NCBI RefSeq assembly: GCF_027922365.1
Contig: NZ_BSFN01000003.1
Location: 275,478-339,477 of the forward strand
DNA: 64,000 bases
Direction: 5' to 3'
Source: Pseudomonas turukhanskensis
Lineage (GTDB): Bacteria; Pseudomonadota; Gammaproteobacteria; Pseudomonadales; Pseudomonadaceae
The translations under genes were made by a program, and so were the position numbers. The notes beneath the pieces were generated by a model that ran no database searches, had not been told where the DNA came from, and saw nothing but the letters and a program-made list of their open reading frames with translations. Below are positions 9,173 through 17,850 of this stretch, piece by piece. Every line of letters begins with the position of its first letter. Within the stretch, counting starts at the first letter, position 1.

Positions 9173-10513
9173 TTAAGCCGGCGCAGGTTCCGGAGTGCGA
9201 ACAAACACCGTGTACCGGGCACCTTCCATCGCTTCGAACGCAATCAGCTTATCCACCAGCGGCGTTGTCATCACTTTGCCCGCGTTGAGTAACAACATGC
9301 CGTTATCGGCATTGAGGTTGCGGGCTAGCACCATGCCGTTTTTCAGGTCGCGAGTGCCCAACCCCTGGACCGAGGGATCGGCCAACGTGATATCGGTGAG
9401 GTAGGAGGCGCACACCTGGATAAACGGCTCCACCATGTCCGGGTCGTAGAGGCGACCGCCATATTTGCGCAGGTACATGATGACTTCATCACGGTTCATG
9501 CTGCGCTCCAGAACCAGGCCGCACTGGAGCTCAACAAAGTCGACCGCCAGTTTCAAAAGTCTTGAACCCACCGGTATCGCCGTGCCTTTGAGGCGGTCGG
9601 GAAAGCCGCCGCCGTCCCAGTGCTCTTGATGGTGGCGTATAAGCCGTGCGGCGTCCTGCATGGGTTCAAGCGACATCAGAAGCGATTCGCTGGTCCCCGG
9701 GTAGCTGCGGTATTTGTCACGGTCGTGGCTGTGCAGCATGTCCGAGGGGGCGCTGAGCATGCTGTCTGACCAGCTCAGCTTGCCCACGTTGTATAGCGCG
9801 GCGGCCATTGTCAGGTCATGCGCCAGGTACGCTTCAACAAGGTTGGCCGAACAGCAGGCCCTGACCAGCTCGATCAGGGTTTTGTTGGTTTGCTTGCCCT
9901 TGGGTAGGCGCTGGTTGATCAGCAGCGAAAAGACTTCAGTGCTGACGACATAACTGCGCTTTAGCTCCTCATAGGCGAGGTCAAGCATGTCAGCGGTTTG
10001 CTGAAGTTCGCCAGTGCGCGCCTCAACGCGCTTTTCCAGGGTCAGATTCAACTGCACCAGCGCGTCTTTCTGCTCCCGTGTCAGCTGCTCCAAGCGCACG
10101 CGCTCTTTTTCCGAGTGCTGGTGGGACAATGCCTGTTTAAGGGTTAGTAGCAGCTCATCGTCATCCCAGGGTTTGCTGATGTAGCGATAAATGCGGCCCT
10201 CGTTGATGGCTTTGGCCAACATCGTCATGTCGGTGTAACCCGTCAGCAGGATGCGCAGGGTGTCGGGGTGGCGCCGATGTATTTCAGCCAGCAGGGTAGC
10301 CCCGTCCATCGTCGGCATACGGGCGTCCGAGATGACCAGGTCTACGGGTCGTTTGTCGAGTAACTCCAATGCCTGCTGGCCGTTTTCAGCCAGCAGCACA
10401 TCGTAAGGCTGGCTACGCAGCAAGCGCTTGAGACTATTGAGAATTGCCACTTCATCGTCGACCAGCAGCACGGTGTAGCGGATGACCTCGGGCGTGTTTA
10501 AAACGTCGTTCAT
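9173..10513 (-). CDS. Response regulator with degenerate HD-GYP output domain
   Basis: A 446-residue regulator of the RpfG type. The receiver domain (about 13-130) has the acidic pair DD at 19-20, phospho-acceptor D63 in ISDARMP and the switch lysine in SKPW. A coiled linker (135-185) leads to an HD-GYP-like domain. The GYP side is partly kept (HHQEHWDGGGFP, residues 294-305). The metal-binding HD pair is replaced by Tyr-Asn (ALYNVGK, 239-245), and the later conserved HP is YP. The family normally hydrolyses c-di-GMP; this copy probably does not and may bind the nucleotide or a partner instead. It points toward the KaiC/GGDEF-kinase unit and away from the peroxidase operon, so it may be an output for either. 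Confidence 0.87.
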   Translation of the reverse strand: MNDVLNTPEVIRYTVLLVDDEVAILNSLKRLLRSQPYDVLLAENGQQALELLDKRPVDLVISDARMPTMDGATLLAEIHRRHPDTLRILLTGYTDMTMLAKAINEGRIYRYISKPWDDDELLLTLKQALSHQHSEKERVRLEQLTREQKDALVQLNLTLEKRVEARTGELQQTADMLDLAYEELKRSYVVSTEVFSLLINQRLPKGKQTNKTLIELVRACCSANLVEAYLAHDLTMAAALYNVGKLSWSDSMLSAPSDMLHSHDRDKYRSYPGTSESLLMSLEPMQDAARLIRHHQEHWDGGGFPDRLKGTAIPVGSRLLKLAVDFVELQCGLVLERSMNRDEVIMYLRKYGGRLYDPDMVEPFIQVCASYLTDITLADPSVQGLGTRDLKNGMVLARNLNADNGMLLLNAGKVMTTPLVDKLIAFEAMEGARYTVFVRTPEPAPA

Positions 10514-10810
10514 GCGCGGTTCCTGCGTCAGTCCATCTCCAGTCAGCCAAGGCCTTGCGACTTTCAGAGTAGCTGTTTTCGTCGCTCGTGCTTAAACGAC
10601 GGCCGGGGAGTGACTATGCTCAGAAGCCAGGGAGAGGCCGATGACTCAGGAAACGCTAAATGCCCCGTACCAGGAATGCGTCGAAGATGGGCAGGGCGGC
10701 TTGATTGCCATAAGGCCTGGCGCCGTAGCGGGCGTCGGGGCGCCGCCGGAGAGGACGCGTCTGGGGTTTCAACAGCCGGTTGCCCTTTTGCCGTGGCGGC
10801 GGTTAAGTCC

Positions 10811-11767
10811 ATGACCGGCGCTCTGCGATGGGCGTGCGCGTTCCTGCTGTCAGGCTTGGCCCAGCAGAACATCGCCGCTCCGCTGGACGAACCGATAAAA
10901 CCCATTCCCCGCTGGCATACGGAAAATGGGCCGCGCGCTGAGTTGGGCAGGCAATTGTTCAATGACAAAAGGCTTTCCGCCAACCAGAGTATTTCCTGTG
11001 CCAGTTGCCACCTGCTGGATCGCGGCGGCGCCGATGTCCGGGCATTTTCGCTGGGCTTGCATGGGCAAGCCACCGGGTTCAACGCTCCGTCGGTATTGAA
11101 CGCTGCGCTGAATTTTAGGCAGTTCTGGAATGGCCGGTCGGCGACGCTTGAAGAGCAAATCAACGATGTGCTGCTAAGCCCGGTGGAAATGGGCGCCAAC
11201 TGGACTGACGTGCTGGCCCGCCTGTCTGCCGACAGGGTTTACCAGCAGGCCTTCGCGGCTAACTACAGCTCCGGCATCACCCAGGAAAACGTGCAAAACG
11301 CCCTGGCAACCTACGAGCGCACGCTCACCACGCCCAAAGCACGCTTTGATCTGTACCTGGAAGGCGACAGCACGGCGATCACCGAAGAAGAAAAGGCCGG
11401 CTATGGCCGCTTTAAGCAATACGGCTGCATTTCCTGCCATCAGGGCATCAATGTGGGCGGCAATATGTTCCAGAGGTTCGGCGTGATGGGCGACTACTTC
11501 AAAGACCGCACCCCTATCACCGACGCAGACCAGGGGCGCTTTGCCGTTACTGGCCTGGAAGAGGACCGCCACGTATTCAAAGTGCCGGGCCTACGCAACG
11601 TTGAGCACACCGCGCCGTATTTTCACGACGGCTCCGCACCGACCCTCGATAAGGCCGTAGAGGTGATGTTCAAGTATCAACTGGGCCGCCGCGCGACCGA
11701 TGAAGACACTCGCCTGATTATCCTGTTTTTGAAAACGCTCAGCGGTGAAGTGCAGGTGGTGCCATGA
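10811..11767 (+). CDS. Periplasmic di-heme cytochrome c peroxidase (MauG/CcpA family)
   Basis: A 318-residue exported protein with a signal peptide (hydrophobic run WACAFLLSGLA). Two c-type heme sites are visible, CASCH in the N-terminal domain and CISCH in the C-terminal domain, plus the family phrase NAPSVLNAALNFRQFWNGR and the C-terminal KVPGLRNVEHTAPYFHDG. Family members reduce hydrogen peroxide with electrons from cytochrome c or carry out MauG-type oxidations. The ATG at 10811 was chosen because it gives a clean signal peptide; the frame is open further upstream but encodes low-quality sequence, and no strong ribosome site helps. The stop overlaps the next kinase start (ATGA), suggesting that peroxidase and kinase act together, for example in sensing periplasmic redox state. 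Confidence 0.9.
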   Translation: MTGALRWACAFLLSGLAQQNIAAPLDEPIKPIPRWHTENGPRAELGRQLFNDKRLSANQSISCASCHLLDRGGADVRAFSLGLHGQATGFNAPSVLNAALNFRQFWNGRSATLEEQINDVLLSPVEMGANWTDVLARLSADRVYQQAFAANYSSGITQENVQNALATYERTLTTPKARFDLYLEGDSTAITEEEKAGYGRFKQYGCISCHQGINVGGNMFQRFGVMGDYFKDRTPITDADQGRFAVTGLEEDRHVFKVPGLRNVEHTAPYFHDGSAPTLDKAVEVMFKYQLGRRATDEDTRLIILFLKTLSGEVQVVP

Positions 11768-13563
11768 GTTTTCTACGCAGGTATTTGAGTTGGATAACCA
11801 TTGCCGGTGTGGCGATTTCTCTGGCCGGGGTATTGGCCTTTATGTTCTTGCGCATCGACTCGTACGACCCCTCGCGCTATTTCAGTTCGCTGGCGCTGTT
11901 GCGGCAAATCAAGCAGATCGACTCGCAGTGGGAAGTTCAGGTGCTGCGTTCGCGTATCGGGATAAACCTGGACTACGACTCGCTGGTCGACCCGCTCAAC
12001 GAGTTAAATAAAAACTGGCGGCAATTGGAGCAACTCACCCAGGCAGCCCCCTTGCGCAATCGGGACAAGTGGCAGCACAACACGCAGCTGTACCAGCAAG
12101 CGTTGGCGAAAAAGGCCGAGCTGATTGAGTCGTTCAAGTCGCACAACTCGGTGTTGCGCAACTCGCTGCATTTTCTGCCGACAGCCGAAGATGATGTGCA
12201 AAACCTGATTAGCGATCAGCGCAGCAGCATGGTGCTGGACAATACCTCCAGCTATGTCTTCGACGTGCTACTGGGCACCATGGAGTTTGTTCAGGTCAGC
12301 ACCGACGACAAAGCGGCAGAGGTCACCATCGGGCTGGAGAAACTTGAAGAACAAAAAGCCCACCTGGACCCTGACACGGCCGATGCGCTGGACATCTTCA
12401 ATCAGCATGTACACACCGTATTACGTGAACAAAAGGTAGTGGACGGGGTGTTGAACGCAATCGCTGCCGTGTCGGTCGCCAATCGGTTGGACGGCTTGAT
12501 TGAGCTGCTGAGCCAGGAGCAACTGATGTCGGCTGAGCAGGATCGTCTGCACCACCAGTACCTGCTGGTATTTTCCGGAGTGTTGGCGGCTCTGCTGCTG
12601 TACCTGGGCGTGCGCCTGGCGCGTAGCTATGGCGAGATCAACCGGGTTAACCGAGCCTTGCACAACGCCAACGACGAATTGGAGGCGCGCGTGGTGGAGC
12701 GCACCCGTGAACTGCAGCGCGCGCAAAGCGAGCTGGTGGGGTCCGCGCGCCAGGCGGGCATGGCGGAAATTGCCACCAACGTGTTGCACAACGTCGGCAA
12801 TGTGCTGAACAGCGTGAATATTTCGGCGGACCTTGTTGCGCGCAAAGTACGCACCTCCAAATCGGCCGGCTTGTCCAAAGCGGTGGCCATGCTGCAAGAA
12901 CACCAGCACGACCTCGGCCACTTCATTACCCAAGATGAGAAGGGCAAGTTGCTGCCCGGCTATTTTGCCCAGGTTTGCGAAGCGCTGAATGCCGAGCGCG
13001 AGAGCATCACGCGCGAGCTGGAACTGCTGAACAAGAGCGTCAACCACATCAAGGAAATTGTCACCACCCAACAGTCATACGCAGGCCCCTCCAGCATCGT
13101 CGAGCCTTTGATGATGGCCGAGTTGATGGAGGACGCCTTGCGTATGCAGGCCGGCTCGCTGGTTCGCCATCAGGTTGAGGTGATCCGCGATTACGGCCCG
13201 ATTGCCGAGCTGTGGCTGGACAAACACCGGTTGCTGCTGATTCTGGTCAACCTGATCAGTAACGCCAAACAGGCAATGAATGCCCGGGAAGGTGGCCCGC
13301 GCACATTGACGTTGAGCATCCGCGAAGACGGTGAGCGACTGACCATCAGGGTGCGAGACACCGGCGAAGGCATCGACCCGCAACACATGACCAGGATTTT
13401 CTCTCACGGCTTTACCACGCGCGCAGAGGGCCATGGTTTTGGACTGCACAGCTGCGCGCTGGCCGCCATCGAAATGGACGGCACCTTGCGCGTGGAGAGC
13501 GAAGGGGTCGGCAGCGGCGCCTGTTTCGTGTTGGAAATTCCGATCAAGAGCAAAGGGCAATGA
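11764..13563 (+). CDS. Membrane sensor histidine kinase, atypical H-box
   Basis: A 599-residue kinase with a transmembrane helix at about 10-30, a large helical periplasmic sensor (31-266) and a second helix at about 267-285. A coiled coil (300-325) leads to the phosphorylation region. The H-box is of the unusual type EIATNVLHNVGNVLNS, with H342 the likely phosphorylated residue instead of the usual HE-x-R/N-x-P. The ATPase domain is standard (NLISNAKQAM, DTGEGI, GHGFGLHS). It is coupled by ATGA overlaps on both sides, to the heme peroxidase and to a receiver-kinase. The periplasmic helical domain probably detects a signal produced or sensed with the peroxidase. Confidence 0.9.
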   Translation: MSFLRRYLSWITIAGVAISLAGVLAFMFLRIDSYDPSRYFSSLALLRQIKQIDSQWEVQVLRSRIGINLDYDSLVDPLNELNKNWRQLEQLTQAAPLRNRDKWQHNTQLYQQALAKKAELIESFKSHNSVLRNSLHFLPTAEDDVQNLISDQRSSMVLDNTSSYVFDVLLGTMEFVQVSTDDKAAEVTIGLEKLEEQKAHLDPDTADALDIFNQHVHTVLREQKVVDGVLNAIAAVSVANRLDGLIELLSQEQLMSAEQDRLHHQYLLVFSGVLAALLLYLGVRLARSYGEINRVNRALHNANDELEARVVERTRELQRAQSELVGSARQAGMAEIATNVLHNVGNVLNSVNISADLVARKVRTSKSAGLSKAVAMLQEHQHDLGHFITQDEKGKLLPGYFAQVCEALNAERESITRELELLNKSVNHIKEIVTTQQSYAGPSSIVEPLMMAELMEDALRMQAGSLVRHQVEVIRDYGPIAELWLDKHRLLLILVNLISNAKQAMNAREGGPRTLTLSIREDGERLTIRVRDTGEGIDPQHMTRIFSHGFTTRAEGHGFGLHSCALAAIEMDGTLRVESEGVGSGACFVLEIPIKSKGQ

Positions 13564-14963
13564 CCATGGAGCGCTTCGGCAATCGCCGCATTCTGTTGAT
13601 CGATGACACCCCGACCATTCATGAAGACTTCCGCAAGATCTTGCGTCCCGACAGCGCAAACGAGGCCCTCGACGCTTTTGAAGCCGAACTGTTTGGAGGC
13701 GACGATACACCGCGTGTCAACCCCTTTGAGCTGGACTCTGCATACAGCGGGCAGCAGGGTTTGGCGCTGCTGCAGGATGCGCTGGATCAGGACCAGCCCT
13801 ACGCCATGGCGTTCGTGGATATGCGTATGCCTGGCGGCTGGGACGGCGTGGAGACCATTGAGCGGCTGTGGAGTGTTGATCCTCGCGTGCAGGTGGTGGT
13901 GTGCACCGCGTACTCCGATTACTCCTGGGAAGAGATGCTCACACGCCTGAACGTCGGCGACCGCCTGCTGATCCTGAAAAAGCCGTTCGATAACATTGAA
14001 GTGAGCCAGTTGGCGTGCTCGCTCACCGCCAAGTGGGACATGACCCAGCGCTTGCAACTGCAGATGGAGCAACTTGAATTTCAGGTGCAGACGCGAACGC
14101 AAGCGCTTAGCGGGGCCAACACAACGCTTCAGCACGAAATCGCCGAGCGCAAGCAATTGGAAAGCCAGCTGGTGCAAAGCGAGAAGCTGGCCTCCATCGG
14201 CCAGCTAGCGGCTGGCGTCGCCCATGAGATCAACAACCCGATCGGATTTATCTCGTCTAACCACACGACGCTGGAGCAGTACGTGACCGGTCTGCTCGAA
14301 CTCATCGCCCTGTATGAGCAGTCGGAAAACGACATTGCCCCAGGCGCGCTGAAAGACAGCCTCGCGGCGCTTCGCGTGCGCCTAGACCTGCCGTTCATTC
14401 AGGAAGACATACCGGTGCTGCTCAAAGAGTCACGGGAGGGCATCACCCGCGTGCGGCAGATTATTCAAGACCTGAAAGACTTCTCGCGGGTGGACTCGGA
14501 GCAGGAATGGCAATGGGCCGATCTGCATAAAGGCATCGAGTCCACACTCAATATCGTCGCCAGTGAACTCAAATATAAGGCTGATGTAATTCGACACTAT
14601 GGCGTGCTGCCTGAGGTGAAATGCCTGTCTTCGCAACTCAATCAGGTGGTGATGAATCTGGTGGTGAATGCCGCCCAGGCCATGGGCGAGCAACGCGGGA
14701 AAATCGAAATCCGTACGGGCGCCCAAGGCGACAGGGTATGGATAGAGATCAGTGATAACGGTGTGGGTATTCCGAAAGAGGTGATACCGAAGATTTTTGA
14801 TCCGTTCTTTACCACCAAGCCGTTGGGTAAAGGCACAGGGCTTGGGCTGTCGCTCTCCTACGGCATCGTCAAGAAACATGGCGGATCAATGGGCGTTGAA
14901 AGCGAGCCAGGGCAGGGCAGCACTTTTCGTATCGAGCTACCGATTGATGCGTCGAGCGGGTGA
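13560..14963 (+). CDS. Receiver domain-histidine kinase fusion
   Basis: A soluble 467-residue protein with an N-terminal receiver domain (about 8-150; D15/D16 acidic pair, phospho-acceptor D87 in FVDMRMPGG, lysines in LKKPF). A long coiled coil follows, then a HisKA/HATPase kinase with H222 in [10 protein letters not shown] box [10 protein letters not shown] and G boxes SDNGVGIP and [11 protein letters not shown]. The order receiver-then-kinase is that of phosphorelay intermediates, so the upstream membrane kinase may phosphorylate this receiver and modulate its own kinase activity. ATG at 13560 overlaps the upstream stop; ATG at 13566 is two codons later. No DNA-binding output is present. 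Confidence 0.9.
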   Translation: MTMERFGNRRILLIDDTPTIHEDFRKILRPDSANEALDAFEAELFGGDDTPRVNPFELDSAYSGQQGLALLQDALDQDQPYAMAFVDMRMPGGWDGVETIERLWSVDPRVQVVVCTAYSDYSWEEMLTRLNVGDRLLILKKPFDNIEVSQLACSLTAKWDMTQRLQLQMEQLEFQVQTRTQALSGANTTLQHEIAERKQLESQLVQSEKLASIGQLAAGVAHEINNPIGFISSNHTTLEQYVTGLLELIALYEQSENDIAPGALKDSLAALRVRLDLPFIQEDIPVLLKESREGITRVRQIIQDLKDFSRVDSEQEWQWADLHKGIESTLNIVASELKYKADVIRHYGVLPEVKCLSSQLNQVVMNLVVNAAQAMGEQRGKIEIRTGAQGDRVWIEISDNGVGIPKEVIPKIFDPFFTTKPLGKGTGLGLSLSYGIVKKHGGSMGVESEPGQGSTFRIELPIDASSG

Positions 14964-14978
14964 GTTCATGGGGGCTTT

Positions 14979-15186
14979 TGCGAGGCACAGGCAATCACCA
15001 TCGGCGGCATCGCCGCGGCACTTCACTCGTCGTTTGACCGCATGAACGAGTTCCTGAGCAAACACGCAATTCGCCCTGTGATCGATCAGCCCCATTCGTT
15101 AGCCGACGCTCACAAGGCGTTCCTGCACCTGGCCCGCGGCGCCTTCGGCAAAAGTGGTTATCAAGGTCTCCTCAGGACAGGTCTGA
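14979..15186 (+). pseudogene. 3' remnant of a zinc-type alcohol dehydrogenase (MDR family), frameshifted
   Basis: Translation from about 14982 reads AQAITIGGIAAALHSSFDRM, then NEFLSKHAIRPVID and LARGAFGK. This is the typical last 60 residues of MDR-family alcohol dehydrogenases, with the RPVID motif and a final GK segment. The rest of the gene is absent; it begins abruptly 16 bases after the kinase stop. After GGC-AAA one extra A near 15153 shifts the frame. Without it the sequence reads GKVVIKVSSGQV and stops at 15186, as expected for the family. The remnant overlaps the 3' end of the permease on the other strand. It probably marks a deletion that brought the permease next to the kinase operon. 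Confidence 0.75.
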
Positions 15187-16545
15187 CTCGACGTTGCCCG
15201 GGTCCGCTCGCCGCCAGGTCAGCAGCGCTTGCACCAGCACGCCGAGCAGCAATACGCCGACACCGAGCAACGCGCCATAACCAACGTACATCAGGCTTGA
15301 CCACAACATGTATAGGCACAGGCCGAAAAACAGCAGCGGCAGAACAGGGTAGAAGGGCACCCGGATCGGGCGCGGCACATCGGGGTGGCGGCGGCGCAGG
15401 ATGATCAGCGCCAGGCTGCTCAGGGCCAGGAAGAACCAGTACACAGGGGTCATGTACTCGACCATGGCATTGAAGCCGCTATTGCTCAGGCTGCCGAACA
15501 CCACCAGCAGCAAGCCGGCGGCCCCGGTGGCGACAATGGTCCAGGCCGGAATACCGCGGCTGTCGTCCCAGCGGGCGCGCTCGCGCAGCAGGGGAATGTC
15601 ACGGGCGGCCGCATAGGTGGTGCGCGGTCCGACGATCAGCATGGCGTTGATTCCGGCAATTGCCGCCACCCCGACGATGCCGACAATGATCGCACCACCC
15701 CAGGGGCCGAAGGCATGGTTGAGCAAATCCACCGCGGGTGCATTGCTGGCCGCCAGACCGTTGAAACCCAGCCCCCGTATAAACGCCCAGTTCACCGCCA
15801 GGTAGAGCAACGCCAGAAACGTCAGGCTGCCGAGCAGGGCGGTGAACATGCCCTTGCGGCTGTCGCGCAGCTCGGCCGACAGTGTGGCGGCATCGCTCCA
15901 GCCACCAAAGGCCAGAAACACGAAAATCAGTGCGCTGGACGAGCCGGCCACGCTGCCCGGTTCGGCATCGGCGCTGGGCAACGCCACGTCGGTTGGCACC
16001 GGCACGTTGTTGAAGGCCAGCCACAGGCCGGCGGCGATGATGGCGATAAAACCCAGGGTCATCAGCACGATCAGCCCGGCCTGGGTGATAAAGCCGCTGC
16101 GCAGGCCGGTCAGGTTGACCAGCACCAACAGCACCACCAACGCGGCGGCAAACGGGCCGCTGCCAAGCGAACCCAGGGGCACCAGCGACAGAAAATAGTC
16201 CGCGAACATAAAGGCCATCAACGCGATCCAGCCGGTGTGCATCACCGCGAAGCGCGACCACGCAAACAGAAACGCCAGGCGCTCGCCATAGGCGGTGCGC
16301 AAAAAGTGGTAGTCGCCGCCGCTGTGGGGAAAGGCGGTGGCCATTTCCGCGTAACACAGCGCCCCCACCATCGACAGCACGCCGCCCAGAATCCAGATCG
16401 GATACAGGCTCGCTTCGCCAGCATTCAACGCCACGGTGGGGGCAGTTTTGAGGATGTCGGTGGTGATCACCATGCCCAGGGTCACCAGCAAGGCATGCAG
16501 GCTGCCCAGGTGACGGCGCGGGCCGGAGGGAAGGGCGGTGGTCAT
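15172..16545 (-). CDS. APC-superfamily amino acid/polyamine permease
   Basis: A 457-residue inner-membrane permease with about 12 hydrophobic helices. The N-terminal part has the APC-type first helix followed by GGVLSMVGALCYAEMATAFP, the conserved helix-2 segment of the family. Start 16545 was chosen because GGAG lies upstream and the protein then begins MTTALPSG just before helix 1; an upstream ATG at 16620 would add a hydrophobic extension without a ribosome site. It is divergently transcribed from a spermidine synthase gene across a shared palindromic control region, so a polyamine or precursor (putrescine, or an amino acid such as arginine) is the likely substrate. This is inference. Confidence 0.88.
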   Translation of the reverse strand: MTTALPSGPRRHLGSLHALLVTLGMVITTDILKTAPTVALNAGEASLYPIWILGGVLSMVGALCYAEMATAFPHSGGDYHFLRTAYGERLAFLFAWSRFAVMHTGWIALMAFMFADYFLSLVPLGSLGSGPFAAALVVLLVLVNLTGLRSGFITQAGLIVLMTLGFIAIIAAGLWLAFNNVPVPTDVALPSADAEPGSVAGSSSALIFVFLAFGGWSDAATLSAELRDSRKGMFTALLGSLTFLALLYLAVNWAFIRGLGFNGLAASNAPAVDLLNHAFGPWGGAIIVGIVGVAAIAGINAMLIVGPRTTYAAARDIPLLRERARWDDSRGIPAWTIVATGAAGLLLVVFGSLSNSGFNAMVEYMTPVYWFFLALSSLALIILRRRHPDVPRPIRVPFYPVLPLLFFGLCLYMLWSSLMYVGYGALLGVGVLLLGVLVQALLTWRRADPGNVESDLS

Positions 16546-16618
16546 ATGGCTGGCTCCAGCCGGCTCTGCGGGGATGGCGGCGAATGCTAGAGCAGCGACT
16601 GAATACCACCAAAGAACC

Positions 16619-16673
16619 AATAACGATTAGGTTATATAAAATGCGCCATTGATAACGAAAGTGACTTTGTTAT
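16619..16673. promoter_or_regulatory. Divergent control region with two ATAAC/GTTAT palindromes
   Basis: Two inverted repeats share the same half-site. One is ATAAC-N6-GTTAT at 16619-16634. The other is a 22-base near-palindrome at 16652-16673, ATAACgAAAGT/ACTTtgTTAT. A possible -35 (TTGATA, 16649-16654) and -10 (TATGGT, 16671-16676) for the spermidine synthase overlap the second repeat, and a TATAAC-like -10 for the permease overlaps the first. This is the layout of a repressor acting on both genes. The protein is unknown. Confidence 0.5.
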
Positions 16674-16702
16674 GGTGCTCGGTCTGCCCAAGGAGCCCCA
16701 CC

Positions 16703-17563
16703 ATGACCCGCTTTCACGAGACGTTGCACGCGCACTACGGCCAATACTTCGGCGTTGACGAGGTGCTGTTCGAAGGCGGTAGCGACCACCAACGCCTGGT
16801 TATTTTCAACAACGCCAGCCTTGGCCGGGTGATGGCACTGGATGGCGTTATCCAGATCACCGAAGCCGATGAACATATCTACAGCGAAATCATCAGCCAC
16901 GTGCCGCTGTTCGCACACCCGGCGCCGCGGCGTGTACTGATCATCGGGTTTGGCGACGGCACGGTGCAGAGTGAAGTACTCAAACATAGCCAGCTGCAAA
17001 AGGTGGTGTCGGTGGAAATCGACGGCGCCGTGGTGCAGCTGTGCCGCGAGTACCTGCCTCGCAACGTCGGCGTGCTCGACGACCCTCGACATCAGTTGGT
17101 GATTGCCGACGGCGTGGCCTACATCGAGGAGCGCGGGCCGGGTTTCGATGTGATCATCTGCAACTCCACCGACCCTCAGGGCCCCGGCGCGGTGCTGTTC
17201 ACGCAGGCCTTCTACCAGGCCTGCCATGCGCGGCTGAACGAAGGTGGCGTGTTGGTTACCCAGAATGGCGTGCCGTTTTTGCAACCCGAGGAGCTGAAAA
17301 ACAGCGCCGAGCGTTTCGCCCCGCACTTTGCCGACTGGCACTTCTTCCGCGCCGCGATTCCCACCTATGTGGGTGGCGATATGGCCTTCGGCTGGGCCGC
17401 ACGCGATCACAGCCTGCGCGCCGTTGCCCCGGCCACGTTGCGCCAGCGCTGGCAGGCGGCGGCGATCAGCACCCGTTACTACAACCCCGAGGTGCACCTG
17501 GCGGCGTTCGCCCTGCCACAGGCCTGGCTGACGGTGATTGGCAAGGCTGATAACCAAAGCTGA
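16703..17563 (+). CDS. speE: Polyamine aminopropyltransferase (spermidine synthase)
   Basis: A 286-residue spermidine synthase that transfers the aminopropyl group of decarboxylated S-adenosylmethionine to putrescine. The methyltransferase-like fold is clear: the glycine-rich nucleotide loop IIGFGDGTVQSEVL near residue 80, VVSVEIDG near 100, and the catalytic segment DVIICNSTDPQGPG near 150. In most orthologues this segment reads LIxDxTDPxGP; the family Asp before TDP is Asn here (CNSTDP), so a changed substrate or catalytic rate is possible. AAGGAG sits eight bases before the ATG. It is divergent from an APC permease, making a transport-plus-synthesis module. Confidence 0.88.
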   Translation: MTRFHETLHAHYGQYFGVDEVLFEGGSDHQRLVIFNNASLGRVMALDGVIQITEADEHIYSEIISHVPLFAHPAPRRVLIIGFGDGTVQSEVLKHSQLQKVVSVEIDGAVVQLCREYLPRNVGVLDDPRHQLVIADGVAYIEERGPGFDVIICNSTDPQGPGAVLFTQAFYQACHARLNEGGVLVTQNGVPFLQPEELKNSAERFAPHFADWHFFRAAIPTYVGGDMAFGWAARDHSLRAVAPATLRQRWQAAAISTRYYNPEVHLAAFALPQAWLTVIGKADNQS

Positions 17564-17850
17564 AGCCGGTAATCTGCCGACTTTCGTGGCCGCGTTCGAC
17601 GGCACACCGCCTGGTGCGCATAGCACACCCCAGGCAAAGCAAACCGCGGCGATGCAAACAAACCCGGGCTTGGGCGGTCTCACATCGGCTTACCGCGTGC
17701 TTTGGGCAAACTGCTTCAACGAAGGGCGCGGCGCGTTTGTGGCTCGGTTGGGCGCTGGCAATCTTTTGCCTTTAGCTAGTAAGAAAGGCGTAGACCAGCA
17801 ACAATGCAGTCCTACACGGCCCCCCGTTATGATCAGCAGAGGATTTTAGT

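Noticed and set aside
8938..9243. Open frame of about 100 codons on the minus strand in the 8.7-9.2 kb gap
   Set aside because: No ribosome site or domain; it overlaps the end of the HD-type regulator gene.
10610..10810. 67-codon N-terminal extension of the di-heme peroxidase
   Set aside because: The extension is Arg/Gly-rich and would bury the signal peptide; the ATG at 10811 gives a normal export signal.
15385..16590. Long open frame (about 400 codons) on the + strand opposite the permease
   Set aside because: It is Gln/Gly/His-rich, has no domain character, and mirrors a clear 12-helix permease on the other strand.
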